Origin: Crenarchaeota archaeon SCGC AAA471-B05
GTDB taxonomy: Archaea; Thermoproteota; Thermoprotei; Gearchaeales; Gearchaeaceae
Direction: 5' to 3'
Assembly (NCBI GenBank): GCA_000380705.1
Contig: AQYM01000029.1
Location: 19,154 to 25,591 of the forward strand
DNA length: 6,438 bases
Below are positions 1 through 5,847 of the stretch, in pieces (within the stretch, counting starts at the first letter, position 1; each line of letters opens with the position of its first letter). The notes under the pieces are model-generated. The model was not told the DNA's origin, did no database searches, and worked only from the letters and a program-made list of their open reading frames with translations. Made by a program: the position numbers and the translations under genes.

Positions 1-1
1 A

Positions 2-256
2 GGTTATTATTCAATTAAAAAAAGATTAAACATTGGAATTTATTCATTTTATTTAAATATATATGGCTATTTTTTCCCAAAGTTTTTACCTTATTCTATA
101 TTTTTTACATTATTTTTTGTATTATATTTATTTTTTAAATTTCCACATTATGATATATTTGTTATAGTAATTTTATTAATAACAAATGGAATATTTTGGT
201 ATGAAACTATAAAATTATATTTAAAATTAAAAAGAATGTTAAAAGTAAAATACTAA
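2..256 (+). CDS. C-terminal fragment of a membrane protein (5' end outside window)
   Basis: Reading from base 2 there is an uninterrupted frame of 84 codons ending in TAA at 254-256. In DNA this AT-rich, 84 codons without a stop would be rare by chance, so I take it as the 3' end of a real gene. The visible part begins with a basic, aromatic stretch (GYYSIKKRLNIGIYSF). Two likely membrane helices follow, at residues 29-45 and 52-67, separated by a short KFPHYD turn. The end is a strongly basic tail (KLYLKLKRMLKVKY) that probably lies in the cytoplasm. A pair of C-terminal helices with a basic tail is common in archaeal membrane-anchored family 2 glycosyltransferases, but no catalytic region is visible, so that is only one possibility. 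Its stop codon overlaps the end of the convergent surface-protein gene by 4 nt (253-256). I do not recognise the family. Confidence 0.7.
   Translation, partial: GYYSIKKRLNIGIYSFYLNIYGYFFPKFLPYSIFFTLFFVLYLFFKFPHYDIFVIVILLITNGIFWYETIKLYLKLKRMLKVKY
223..251 (-). terminator. U-rich terminator candidate for the surface-protein gene
   Basis: Directly after the - strand stop codon at 253-255, the - strand reads TACTTTTAACATTCTTTTT and then AATTTTAA. These are successive T-runs of the kind that end transcription in archaea without a hairpin. The stretch lies inside the 3' coding end of the opposite gene. The call rests on base composition and position only. Confidence 0.35.
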
Positions 257-1923
257 AAAGATATCTCTTTTATTCTTTTTATAAAAAGATATATTATTGA
301 TGTAATTAGTACACTTAAAATTATAATTGTAATTAATATTATAATATCATTTGACATATCTTTGGTTTTTGATTCTTCCTGTATAAGTGTTCCTTTTTCA
401 CTAACTGTAGTAGTTGTTAAATTATCAGGAGTAAATTTAGTAGGCATTGTGCTTTCCCTTTCATAAGTAGTACGAGTTTCTCTTTGACTTTCCGTCATTA
501 GCGTGAAAATTTGTATAGGGGTGGTATTAGGAATATACTGATAAAGTAAAGGAAGTAATAAGTTAAATGAAGTATCAGATGGAATATAGTTATAACTTAG
601 ATTTAATTTTTTAAGAACAACTAATATTTCATCTTCATCAGGTAAAACAAGCGATATTCCTAAATATATCTCTTGATAATTGTAATTCGGTGTAGCTAAA
701 GGTATTTTATAAGCTAAAACGAAAAATGGATATTTCTTAGTTATTATTTTATTATCCCAGAATTTCCAGTTATTATCTATCGGGTTTAAAACTATTATTG
801 AAAAATCCTTAGCTAATGTACCGTTTTCAAAAACTACTCTAACATTGTAAGATTTATCTTCATATTCCTTTATCTTTTTCAATACCATTTCAATTTCCAA
901 ATCTTTATTAAGGTTAACGTAAGAATAGCCAGCCATACCTTCATCGTTTTCTCTATTCATTAATGCTAAGATTACGTATTCTCCTTCATGCATTCTAATC
1001 ATTACCTCATTTAAAGGATTATTAGAAATAACAAAGTTAATGATACCTTGAAGATTTCCTTCAAAAATACCCATTAATAATTCCTCTAGTTTTATTTTCT
1101 TATTTATGGCTAAAAATGAAATTTCTTTATTTATTTCTTTAACATTTATTTTAATTGTATAAGTTATTTTTTCTTTTTCAAGTTTTTTTACTATAAAATA
1201 ATTAAAATTAGATGAATTATATTTTGGAATTTTTACATCTATAAAGTAAACGTTTTGCTTTAAGTTAGTTAATTCGAATAGCAAATCTGCTTGAGATCTT
1301 GGATTTATTATATAACTTTGGTTTATTTCTAATTTTGACCTGTAGTACCCAAATAAACTTAAAATTTGAATATTAATTTCGTTAGGATCAATCTTTATTT
1401 CTTTTAATCCCAAATTAATTATGTTTAACCTGATTCTAACAACTTCTTCTTCAAAGTAATAAGGTTTATCTGTACCAACTTGTATAATAAGGTTTGGGTT
1501 GGTTGACGAGGAAACCATAAAGCTTGTTTCCGTAATTAGGTTATAGCCTACCAGATAAGCTCTTATTGTATAAATTCCTTCAGCTTCGGCCACCCATTCA
1601 AATTCTTGAGAAAACTTTCCATTAGGTTCAATTTTTATTTTGGTAATAGTTTGAAGGAAAACGTTATTCTCGGAATATTTATATCTATAGCCATTATTTC
1701 CTATTATTTCAAAATCGAAAATTAGGGAAGAGTTGAATTGAAGTTCAACGTAATCTTTGTTGTAATTGTATAAAATTATGGTAATCTTAACTTTTTCGCC
1801 TGGTTCATACCAATATTTCTCTAACATTATGTTTAATTGAAGGTTGGCGATTTGAATGTTACTTATATTAATGAATAATGAAATTATAATTAAAAGTAAT
1901 AGTGTCGTTTTCAATTCTTGCAT
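253..1923 (-). CDS. Exported, membrane-anchored surface protein with a BsuPI-like domain
   Basis: This 556-residue protein has the layout of a type I membrane protein. Residues 5-26 form a hydrophobic signal segment (LLLLIIISLF core). A C-terminal helix at about 526-548 is followed by the basic tail KRIKEISF, putting the body outside the cell. Residues 33-127 resemble the BsuPI (intracellular proteinase inhibitor) beta-sandwich: YxPGEKVKITI, then NxNxDYVELQFxSSxxFDFEI, a late FLQ, and PNGKFSQEFEW. Residues 145-232 look like a second sandwich of the same general kind. Two more beta-rich segments (about 305-350 and 360-441) share a pattern ending in VLKK. Residues 476-520 are rich in Thr, Ser and Glu and probably form a stalk. 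There are seven N-x-S/T sequons outside the signal (N64, N201, N236, N367, N441, N466, N501) and no cysteine, so it is probably glycosylated and is not a lipoprotein. The ATG at 1923 is supported by the signal peptide and an A/T box about 26 nt upstream. The inhibitor role of BsuPI proteins should not be transferred automatically; an adhesive or envelope role is equally possible. The domain assignment is from pattern recognition. Confidence 0.85.
   Translation of the reverse strand: MQELKTTLLLLIIISLFINISNIQIANLQLNIMLEKYWYEPGEKVKITIILYNYNKDYVELQFNSSLIFDFEIIGNNGYRYKYSENNVFLQTITKIKIEPNGKFSQEFEWVAEAEGIYTIRAYLVGYNLITETSFMVSSSTNPNLIIQVGTDKPYYFEEEVVRIRLNIINLGLKEIKIDPNEINIQILSLFGYYRSKLEINQSYIINPRSQADLLFELTNLKQNVYFIDVKIPKYNSSNFNYFIVKKLEKEKITYTIKINVKEINKEISFLAINKKIKLEELLMGIFEGNLQGIINFVISNNPLNEVMIRMHEGEYVILALMNRENDEGMAGYSYVNLNKDLEIEMVLKKIKEYEDKSYNVRVVFENGTLAKDFSIIVLNPIDNNWKFWDNKIITKKYPFFVLAYKIPLATPNYNYQEIYLGISLVLPDEDEILVVLKKLNLSYNYIPSDTSFNLLLPLLYQYIPNTTPIQIFTLMTESQRETRTTYERESTMPTKFTPDNLTTTTVSEKGTLIQEESKTKDMSNDIIILITIIILSVLITSIIYLFIKRIKEISF
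264..282 (+). terminator. U-rich terminator candidate for the left-edge gene
   Basis: Eight bases after the TAA at 254-256, the + strand carries a pyrimidine-rich run with T4 and T5 blocks (TCTCTTTTATTCTTTTTAT). It is flanked by two copies of AAAAAGATAT (255-264 and 283-292), either of which could pair imperfectly with it. Archaeal termination usually needs only such T-rich tracts. The tract also encodes the last residues (KRIKEISF region) of the convergent gene, so its composition may partly reflect basic codons. Confidence 0.35.
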
Positions 1924-1943
1924 ATAAGGTAATTTTATCCTAA

Positions 1944-1955
1944 TGCTTTTATTTC
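1944..1955 (-). promoter_or_regulatory. Candidate TATA box for the surface-protein gene
   Basis: On the - strand this segment reads GAAATAAAAGCA, centred about 26 nt before the ATG at 1923. That is the spacing expected for an archaeal TATA box driving a leaderless transcript. No Shine-Dalgarno sequence precedes the ATG, which fits leaderless initiation. A second A-rich candidate (revcomp of 1957-1972) would give a leader of about 15 nt. The background is so AT-rich that the choice is uncertain. Confidence 0.4.
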
Positions 1956-1974
1956 TAATTTTTTTAATAGGCTA

Positions 1975-1987
1975 AAATTTTTTTAAA
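1975..1987 (+). promoter_or_regulatory. Candidate TATA box for the antiporter gene
   Basis: AAATTTTTTTAAA spans -31 to -19 relative to the A of the ATG at 2006, so its centre at -25 matches the archaeal TATA position if transcription starts at the start codon. There is no Shine-Dalgarno sequence before 2006, which supports a leaderless mRNA. The same 13 bases recur at 1992-2004. Confidence 0.45.
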
Positions 1988-2004
1988 AAAGAAATTTTTT
2001 TAAA
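1975..2004. repeat. Direct repeat of a 13-bp A3T7A3 element in the divergent promoter
   Basis: AAATTTTTTTAAA occurs at 1975-1987 and again at 1992-2004, a 17-bp period. The second copy ends one base before the antiporter start codon. The first copy coincides with the candidate TATA box and the second would lie over the DNA melted at initiation. It could be a duplicated regulator site, or a by-product of extreme AT content. Confidence 0.5.
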
Positions 2005-2005
2005 C

Positions 2006-3013
2006 ATGAATGTTTTTATTTTAGTTTGTATGGCTCTTTTAGATATGCTTTTTTGGCTCTTTGTAATAGTCGTATCTAGTTATATGTTAGCTGAAGGAGC
2101 AGATAGATTAGGTATAAAAATAGGCAGAAGATTTATAGGAAGAACCGTGTTAGGAATTGTTACAACTTTTCCTGAATTTGTAATAGTATATTTTGCTGCA
2201 TTGAAAGGCTATTATGATGTAGGAATAGGAGCGGTATTTGGAAGTAACATCTTAATGATCAGTCTTGGTTTATCTATAGCTGTTTTAATTGCTACAACCC
2301 GTTTATCGTTAAGACCTATGAAGGAGATTGAGACAGGTGTTTTCAAACTTGATTTTTATTTTATGCTTTTGACAGCGGTTCTTTCTGTAATTCTTTTCAT
2401 AGATGGATATGATATTATGGATGGAATAATTTTTGCTTTTTTATATTTAATATATGTTTATTTTGCATATAGAGAATCAAAGGTTGAAAGAGAAGAAATT
2501 TCAAAATACGAATCTATTGGTAAATCTAAAGCTATAATATCTACTTTACTAGTAGTTTTTGGTGGAATAGGAATAATGATAGGTGGCGGGCCATTTACAG
2601 ATAGTGTAAAAAATTTCTCAAACGAAGTAGGGATACCTGCAGTAATACTTGCATTACTTATCGCTCCCATAGCTGGAGAAATGCCCGAAAAACTTTCGTT
2701 ATATGTATTAGCTAGAAAAGGCGGTAAAAGCTTGGAAATAACCATAGGCAATATATTTGGATCAAAAATTTTAAATAACACTCTTTTAATAACCACTTTT
2801 ATAATTGCTGCGATAATCGATACAGGAAAACTAACAATAATACCTTCTCATGAAATAACCTTTATATCAGTATCATGGGCTGCAACTTTAACTATCATTG
2901 CAATGATTACTTTTGCTGATGATAAATTAAGTAGAAAGGATGGGTTGTTTTTATTAATGCTTTATATTATTACGTTAATTTTACAGTATTTTTTGATACC
3001 AATAGGACATTAA
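2006..3013 (+). CDS. Sodium/calcium exchanger superfamily membrane protein
   Basis: This 335-residue, very hydrophobic protein has about ten predicted membrane helices in two related halves (residues 1-155 and 175-335), joined by a charged loop (YRESKVEREEISKYES). This is the normal size and layout for prokaryotic NCX/CaxA-type antiporters, which exchange Ca2+ for Na+ or H+ across the cell membrane. Alpha-repeat 1 shows VTTFPE (E57) and then GAVFGSN (N81). Alpha-repeat 2 shows AGEMPE (E228) and then GNIFGSK (K254). The two glutamates correspond to the ion-binding glutamates of the family. However, the usual GTSxPE is altered in both repeats, and the second GSN/GSD carries Lys instead of Asn/Asp, so the transported ion is uncertain. 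The ATG at 2006 is chosen because it lies 25 nt from an A/T box. A later ATG at 2030 would also leave the first helix intact. The gene stands alone, divergent from the surface-protein gene and convergent with the tldD-tldE operon. Confidence 0.82.
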   Translation: MNVFILVCMALLDMLFWLFVIVVSSYMLAEGADRLGIKIGRRFIGRTVLGIVTTFPEFVIVYFAALKGYYDVGIGAVFGSNILMISLGLSIAVLIATTRLSLRPMKEIETGVFKLDFYFMLLTAVLSVILFIDGYDIMDGIIFAFLYLIYVYFAYRESKVEREEISKYESIGKSKAIISTLLVVFGGIGIMIGGGPFTDSVKNFSNEVGIPAVILALLIAPIAGEMPEKLSLYVLARKGGKSLEITIGNIFGSKILNNTLLITTFIIAAIIDTGKLTIIPSHEITFISVSWAATLTIIAMITFADDKLSRKDGLFLLMLYIITLILQYFLIPIGH

Positions 3014-3023
3014 CTTGTTATGC

Positions 3024-3050
3024 TAAATTTTTATTGTTGTATCTTCTTTA
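3024..3050 (+). terminator. T-rich terminator candidate in the convergent gap
   Basis: About ten bases after the antiporter stop (TAA, 3011-3013), the + strand reads TAAATTTTTATTGTTGTATC and then TTCTTTA, a T-rich stretch fitting archaeal termination. The rest of the 87-bp gap (3014-3100) has a slightly GC-richer patch (GCGGAATTGAGCCAGG, 3076-3091) and no recognisable RNA gene. On the opposite strand, no comparable T-run follows the tldE stop at 3101. Confidence 0.35.
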
Positions 3051-3100
3051 CAATAGCTTGAAACTCTCATATTTTGCGGAATTGAGCCAGGTTATATTAA

Positions 3101-4453
3101 TTATTCTCCTGCTATATTTGCTTGTTCTATCAAAACATAAGGCAAAGATGCACCTGCAAACCATTTCGCTTCTTTACTTATTTCAATGATTTTTTGGAAG
3201 GTTTCCTTTAAATTTAATCCTATTCCTGCTTGTAATAATGAATATTTAATTTCTCCATCTTCTATTAAAAATCCTTCATTTATCATTCCTGAAAATTCTC
3301 CGGTCACCACATTGGGATAATCGTAAGTAGTTTTAAGATAAATCCCTCTTTTAATTTCAGATATTAAATCTTCGTAACTTTTACTTCCTTCTTTTATTAT
3401 TAAATTTCTTGAATCAATTCTTGGTAAATCTCTGAAACTCCATATCCCTCCTTCCCCTCTTACAGCATTTCCTGTACTTAACTTTCCTTCTTTGTTAGCA
3501 GTATAACTATCATAGAAATAATTTTTTAAAATACCATTTTCAATTATAATATTTCTGGATGATGGTGAACCTTCTGCATCAAATTTAAAAGTTCTTAAAC
3601 CTCCTTCAAGAATTCCATCATCTATTACTGTGAATTTTTCATTTGCTATTTTATTTCCTATCTGATTACTTAAAAAACTTCTCTTTCTTTGTACAGTATC
3701 AGCATTAAGGGCTAATTTTAAGCTCATGCCTATTATGAAAAATGAAGCTATTGGATCAAGAATTACTGGAAGTTTAGAAGATTGAATCTTTATTTTATTT
3801 AAGCCTTTTATCGCATATTCATAAGCATTTTTAGTTATAATAGTTGGTTGAAAATTTTTAATTGTTCTTGATTCGTAAAAATCTTCGCTACTATTAAATT
3901 TGCCGTTCTCCTCAACTACTATAGAAGAATCAAAATGCAAAAATGTTCCTTCATCAAAACCTTCTATACCTAAGGAATTAGCTATTGCTATAACATGTTT
4001 ACCTAAAGAAAAAGTTATATTTATGGATTTTATCCTTTTATCCAAGAGAAAATCTTCTTTTAAGACTTCTCCTATTATTTTTACTGCTTCTTCTACACTT
4101 AAATTAACAATATTTTCGTCAAATATTCCGTAAACGTGCTGGTATTTGGTTTTAGATGGTAAACTTTTAAATTCAGAATCAGGTGTTGCAGATTTGGCTT
4201 GTTTGTATGCTTTTTTTAAACAATTTTCTATTTCATTTGGATTAGTTACGTAGGAGAAACCTATTGAATTATTTACCACACATCTTATTCCAAAGCCTTC
4301 ATCAATCACCTTTTTAGCTATTTTTATTTCTCCTTTTTTAACCGTTACGTTTATTGAATCTGTTAAAGAAGAAAAACATTCAACTTGATCACATCCTAAC
4401 TTTTCTCCTATTTTAACAGCCTTAATGCAATTTTCTAAAATTTCTTCACTCAC
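3101..4453 (-). CDS. pmbA: TldE/PmbA: non-catalytic partner of the TldD peptidase
   Basis: This 450-residue protein is full length for the TldE (PmbA) branch of the TldD/PmbA family. The N-terminal domain (about 1-220) has the family pattern AKKVIDEGFGIRCVVNNSIGFSY at 46-68. The C-terminal domain starts with LPVILDP (228-234) and continues with SFLSNQIGNKI (259-269), FTVIDDG (274-280), GGLRTFKFDAEG (284-295) and STGNAVRGEGG (326-336). At the place where TldD has HExxxH, this protein reads ASFFIIGMSL, so it lacks the zinc site, as is normal for TldE. In bacteria TldD and TldE form a heterodimer that digests unfolded peptides; it matures microcin B17 and degrades CcdA. In archaea the substrate is unknown. 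It starts with GTG at 4453, overlapping the tldD stop as GTGA, and is preceded by AGGTG with a 7-nt spacer. Translational coupling to tldD is therefore likely. It is the last gene of the operon. Confidence 0.93.
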   Translation of the reverse strand: MSEEILENCIKAVKIGEKLGCDQVECFSSLTDSINVTVKKGEIKIAKKVIDEGFGIRCVVNNSIGFSYVTNPNEIENCLKKAYKQAKSATPDSEFKSLPSKTKYQHVYGIFDENIVNLSVEEAVKIIGEVLKEDFLLDKRIKSINITFSLGKHVIAIANSLGIEGFDEGTFLHFDSSIVVEENGKFNSSEDFYESRTIKNFQPTIITKNAYEYAIKGLNKIKIQSSKLPVILDPIASFFIIGMSLKLALNADTVQRKRSFLSNQIGNKIANEKFTVIDDGILEGGLRTFKFDAEGSPSSRNIIIENGILKNYFYDSYTANKEGKLSTGNAVRGEGGIWSFRDLPRIDSRNLIIKEGSKSYEDLISEIKRGIYLKTTYDYPNVVTGEFSGMINEGFLIEDGEIKYSLLQAGIGLNLKETFQKIIEISKEAKWFAGASLPYVLIEQANIAGE

Positions 4454-5841
4454 TCCAAACCACCTACAACTATTTCACTCACCCTTACATGAGGTCCACC
4501 ATCTCCTACGCGAACCCATTGTCCTTCTTTTCCACAGAATCCTACACTTTCTATTATTAAATCTTTACCTACCCCATCAATCTTTTTTAAAGTCTCTAAA
4601 ATTAAACCTGTTAAAGAAATATCCTTTATTGGATGCTTTATCCCCCCCTTTTCTATTATGTAACCATATTCACATTTAAAAGTATACTGTCCATTGCTGG
4701 GTATTACATAACCATAATGAAATCCTTTTGCATATATTCCGAATTTTACCTCACCAACCATTTCATCAAAACTCATGTCTCCTTTTTCAAAATAAATATT
4801 ACTCATTCTTACCAATGGTTCATTTAAATAACTATCTGCTCTACTAGAAGCATTTATATTCATGTTTAATATTGAAGCTGTTTCCAAGTTATTTAAATAT
4901 TCCTTCAGTATGCCTCTTTCGATAATTTTTCTTGGTCTTGCCATAAATCCTTCATCATCATATTCATAATATCCGAATGCTTTTTCAATTAAAGGATTAT
5001 CTATTATTGTTACTTGTTCCGAAGCTATAACTTTACCTAACATTCCTTCAAGAACTGAATTTTTCTCAACTATTGAATCTGCTTCAGCTGGATGTCCTAT
5101 TCCTTCATGTGCAAATACTCCTGTAATTATAGGATCTAAAATACAAACATACTTACCAGCTTTAACACTTTTAGCTCTAAGTTGCTCTATCGCTTTTTTA
5201 GCAGCGCTTTCTCCTATTTCCAATGCGTTTTTTTCTGTAATTATCTCGAATCCTCCTACACCTCCTTTTGATTCTCTTCCAAATCCTCGTACTCCGTTTT
5301 CTAATGAATAAGCAGTGGAACTTAAATAAAGATAATTTTCTTCTTTATATACATCGTTTCCCAATGAATTTTTAACATGTATAATATCTTTATTCTCGTT
5401 ATAGTTTGTATTTGTGCTTTTTATCCTTTTATCGAGCTTAAACATACTACGTTCAATCTCTTTAACTAAGTCTACTTTTTCCTCTATTGCTACGTTATCG
5501 AAGTCTATTTTAGTTTTTATTATAGATCTTGCTTTATAGCTCTTAGAATACTTTAGCTCGTACTTTTCCTTAATTCTTTCAGAATTTGTCTTTGCCATTT
5601 TAAATGCTTTCTCGACTAGATTAAAAACTTGTTCAGTTTCAATACTATTTCCTGCACCAAAACCCCATGCGCCATTCATAAATATTCTTATACTTATTCC
5701 TTCATCATCTCCTGAAGAAATAGATCTCAATGACCCATCCACATATCTTATGGATAGTTGTGATTGCCTTACATATTTAGCTTCTATAAATTTCGCTCCT
5801 AATTTTAATGCAAAATCTATTGCTTTATCCAATATATCCAT
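4450..5841 (-). CDS. tldD: TldD: zinc metallopeptidase subunit
   Basis: This 463-residue protein is close to the usual length of TldD. The N-terminal domain (about 1-225) contains the typical DGSLRSISSGDDEGISIRIF run (residues 35-54), then WGFGAG (59-64). The catalytic domain begins with YVCILDP and GVFAHEGIGHPAEAD. HEGIGH at residues 245-250 is the HExxxH zinc motif: two His ligands plus the catalytic Glu246. GFCGKEGQWVRVGDGGP (434-450) supplies Cys436, equivalent to the third zinc ligand of bacterial TldD. All expected catalytic residues are present, so it should be active once paired with the TldE encoded next to it. An archaeal TldD has been reported to be a zinc-dependent protease, so a general small-peptide hydrolase is a safe call; the natural substrate is not known. 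Its ATG lies 6 nt after the stop of the aminotransferase gene with no good Shine-Dalgarno sequence, so ribosomes probably reinitiate there. The gene ends in TGA within the GTGA overlap with tldE. A run of seven G (4642-4648) sits in codons 398-400. Confidence 0.95.
   Translation of the reverse strand: MDILDKAIDFALKLGAKFIEAKYVRQSQLSIRYVDGSLRSISSGDDEGISIRIFMNGAWGFGAGNSIETEQVFNLVEKAFKMAKTNSERIKEKYELKYSKSYKARSIIKTKIDFDNVAIEEKVDLVKEIERSMFKLDKRIKSTNTNYNENKDIIHVKNSLGNDVYKEENYLYLSSTAYSLENGVRGFGRESKGGVGGFEIITEKNALEIGESAAKKAIEQLRAKSVKAGKYVCILDPIITGVFAHEGIGHPAEADSIVEKNSVLEGMLGKVIASEQVTIIDNPLIEKAFGYYEYDDEGFMARPRKIIERGILKEYLNNLETASILNMNINASSRADSYLNEPLVRMSNIYFEKGDMSFDEMVGEVKFGIYAKGFHYGYVIPSNGQYTFKCEYGYIIEKGGIKHPIKDISLTGLILETLKKIDGVGKDLIIESVGFCGKEGQWVRVGDGGPHVRVSEIVVGGLE
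4461..4465 (-). promoter_or_regulatory. Shine-Dalgarno sequence for tldE, inside tldD
   Basis: AGGTG on the - strand lies 7 nt before the GTG at 4453 and matches the AGGTG core complementary to the archaeal 16S rRNA 3' end. It decides the start: the GTG that overlaps the tldD TGA is favoured over later in-frame codons. The site falls within the final Val-Gly-Gly codons of tldD. Confidence 0.7.
4642..4648 (-). repeat. G7 homopolymer within tldD
   Basis: The coding strand reads GAAAAGGGGGGGATAAAG (Glu-Lys-Gly-Gly-Ile-Lys, residues 397-402). Such a G-run is out of character in this AT-rich DNA. Losing one G puts a TAA directly after Gly400 (AAG GGG GGA TAA). Gaining one G gives about 20 foreign residues and then TGA. 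Either change would remove Cys436, the zinc ligand. A similar G6 run occurs at 6274-6279 in the aminotransferase gene. Confidence 0.6.
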
Positions 5842-5847
5842 GATTAT

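Noticed and set aside
255..292. AAAAAGATAT direct repeat (255-264 and 283-292) as a mobile-element footprint
   Set aside because: Only 10 bp, low complexity, and most of it lies within the coding end of the surface protein. Better explained by AT-rich sequence.
2458..2796. 112-codon open frame on the - strand inside the antiporter gene
   Set aside because: It lies opposite a gene with clear family motifs and its product has no coherent domain or membrane pattern; a shadow frame.
3014..3100. Possible small RNA in the convergent gap, because of a GC-richer patch at 3076-3091
   Set aside because: No convincing stem, no tRNA-like fold and no C/D box pair found by eye. The patch is too short to support a call.
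3101..4453. TldE as a degenerate, inactivated TldD
   Set aside because: Absence of HExxxH is the normal state of the TldE/PmbA branch, and the rest of the protein is intact and well conserved.
3900..4827. Three + strand open frames (3900-4133, 4425-4679, 4633-4827) opposite tldE and tldD
   Set aside because: Both genes beneath have conserved motifs through these regions. The frames are short, overlap each other and lack recognisable signals.
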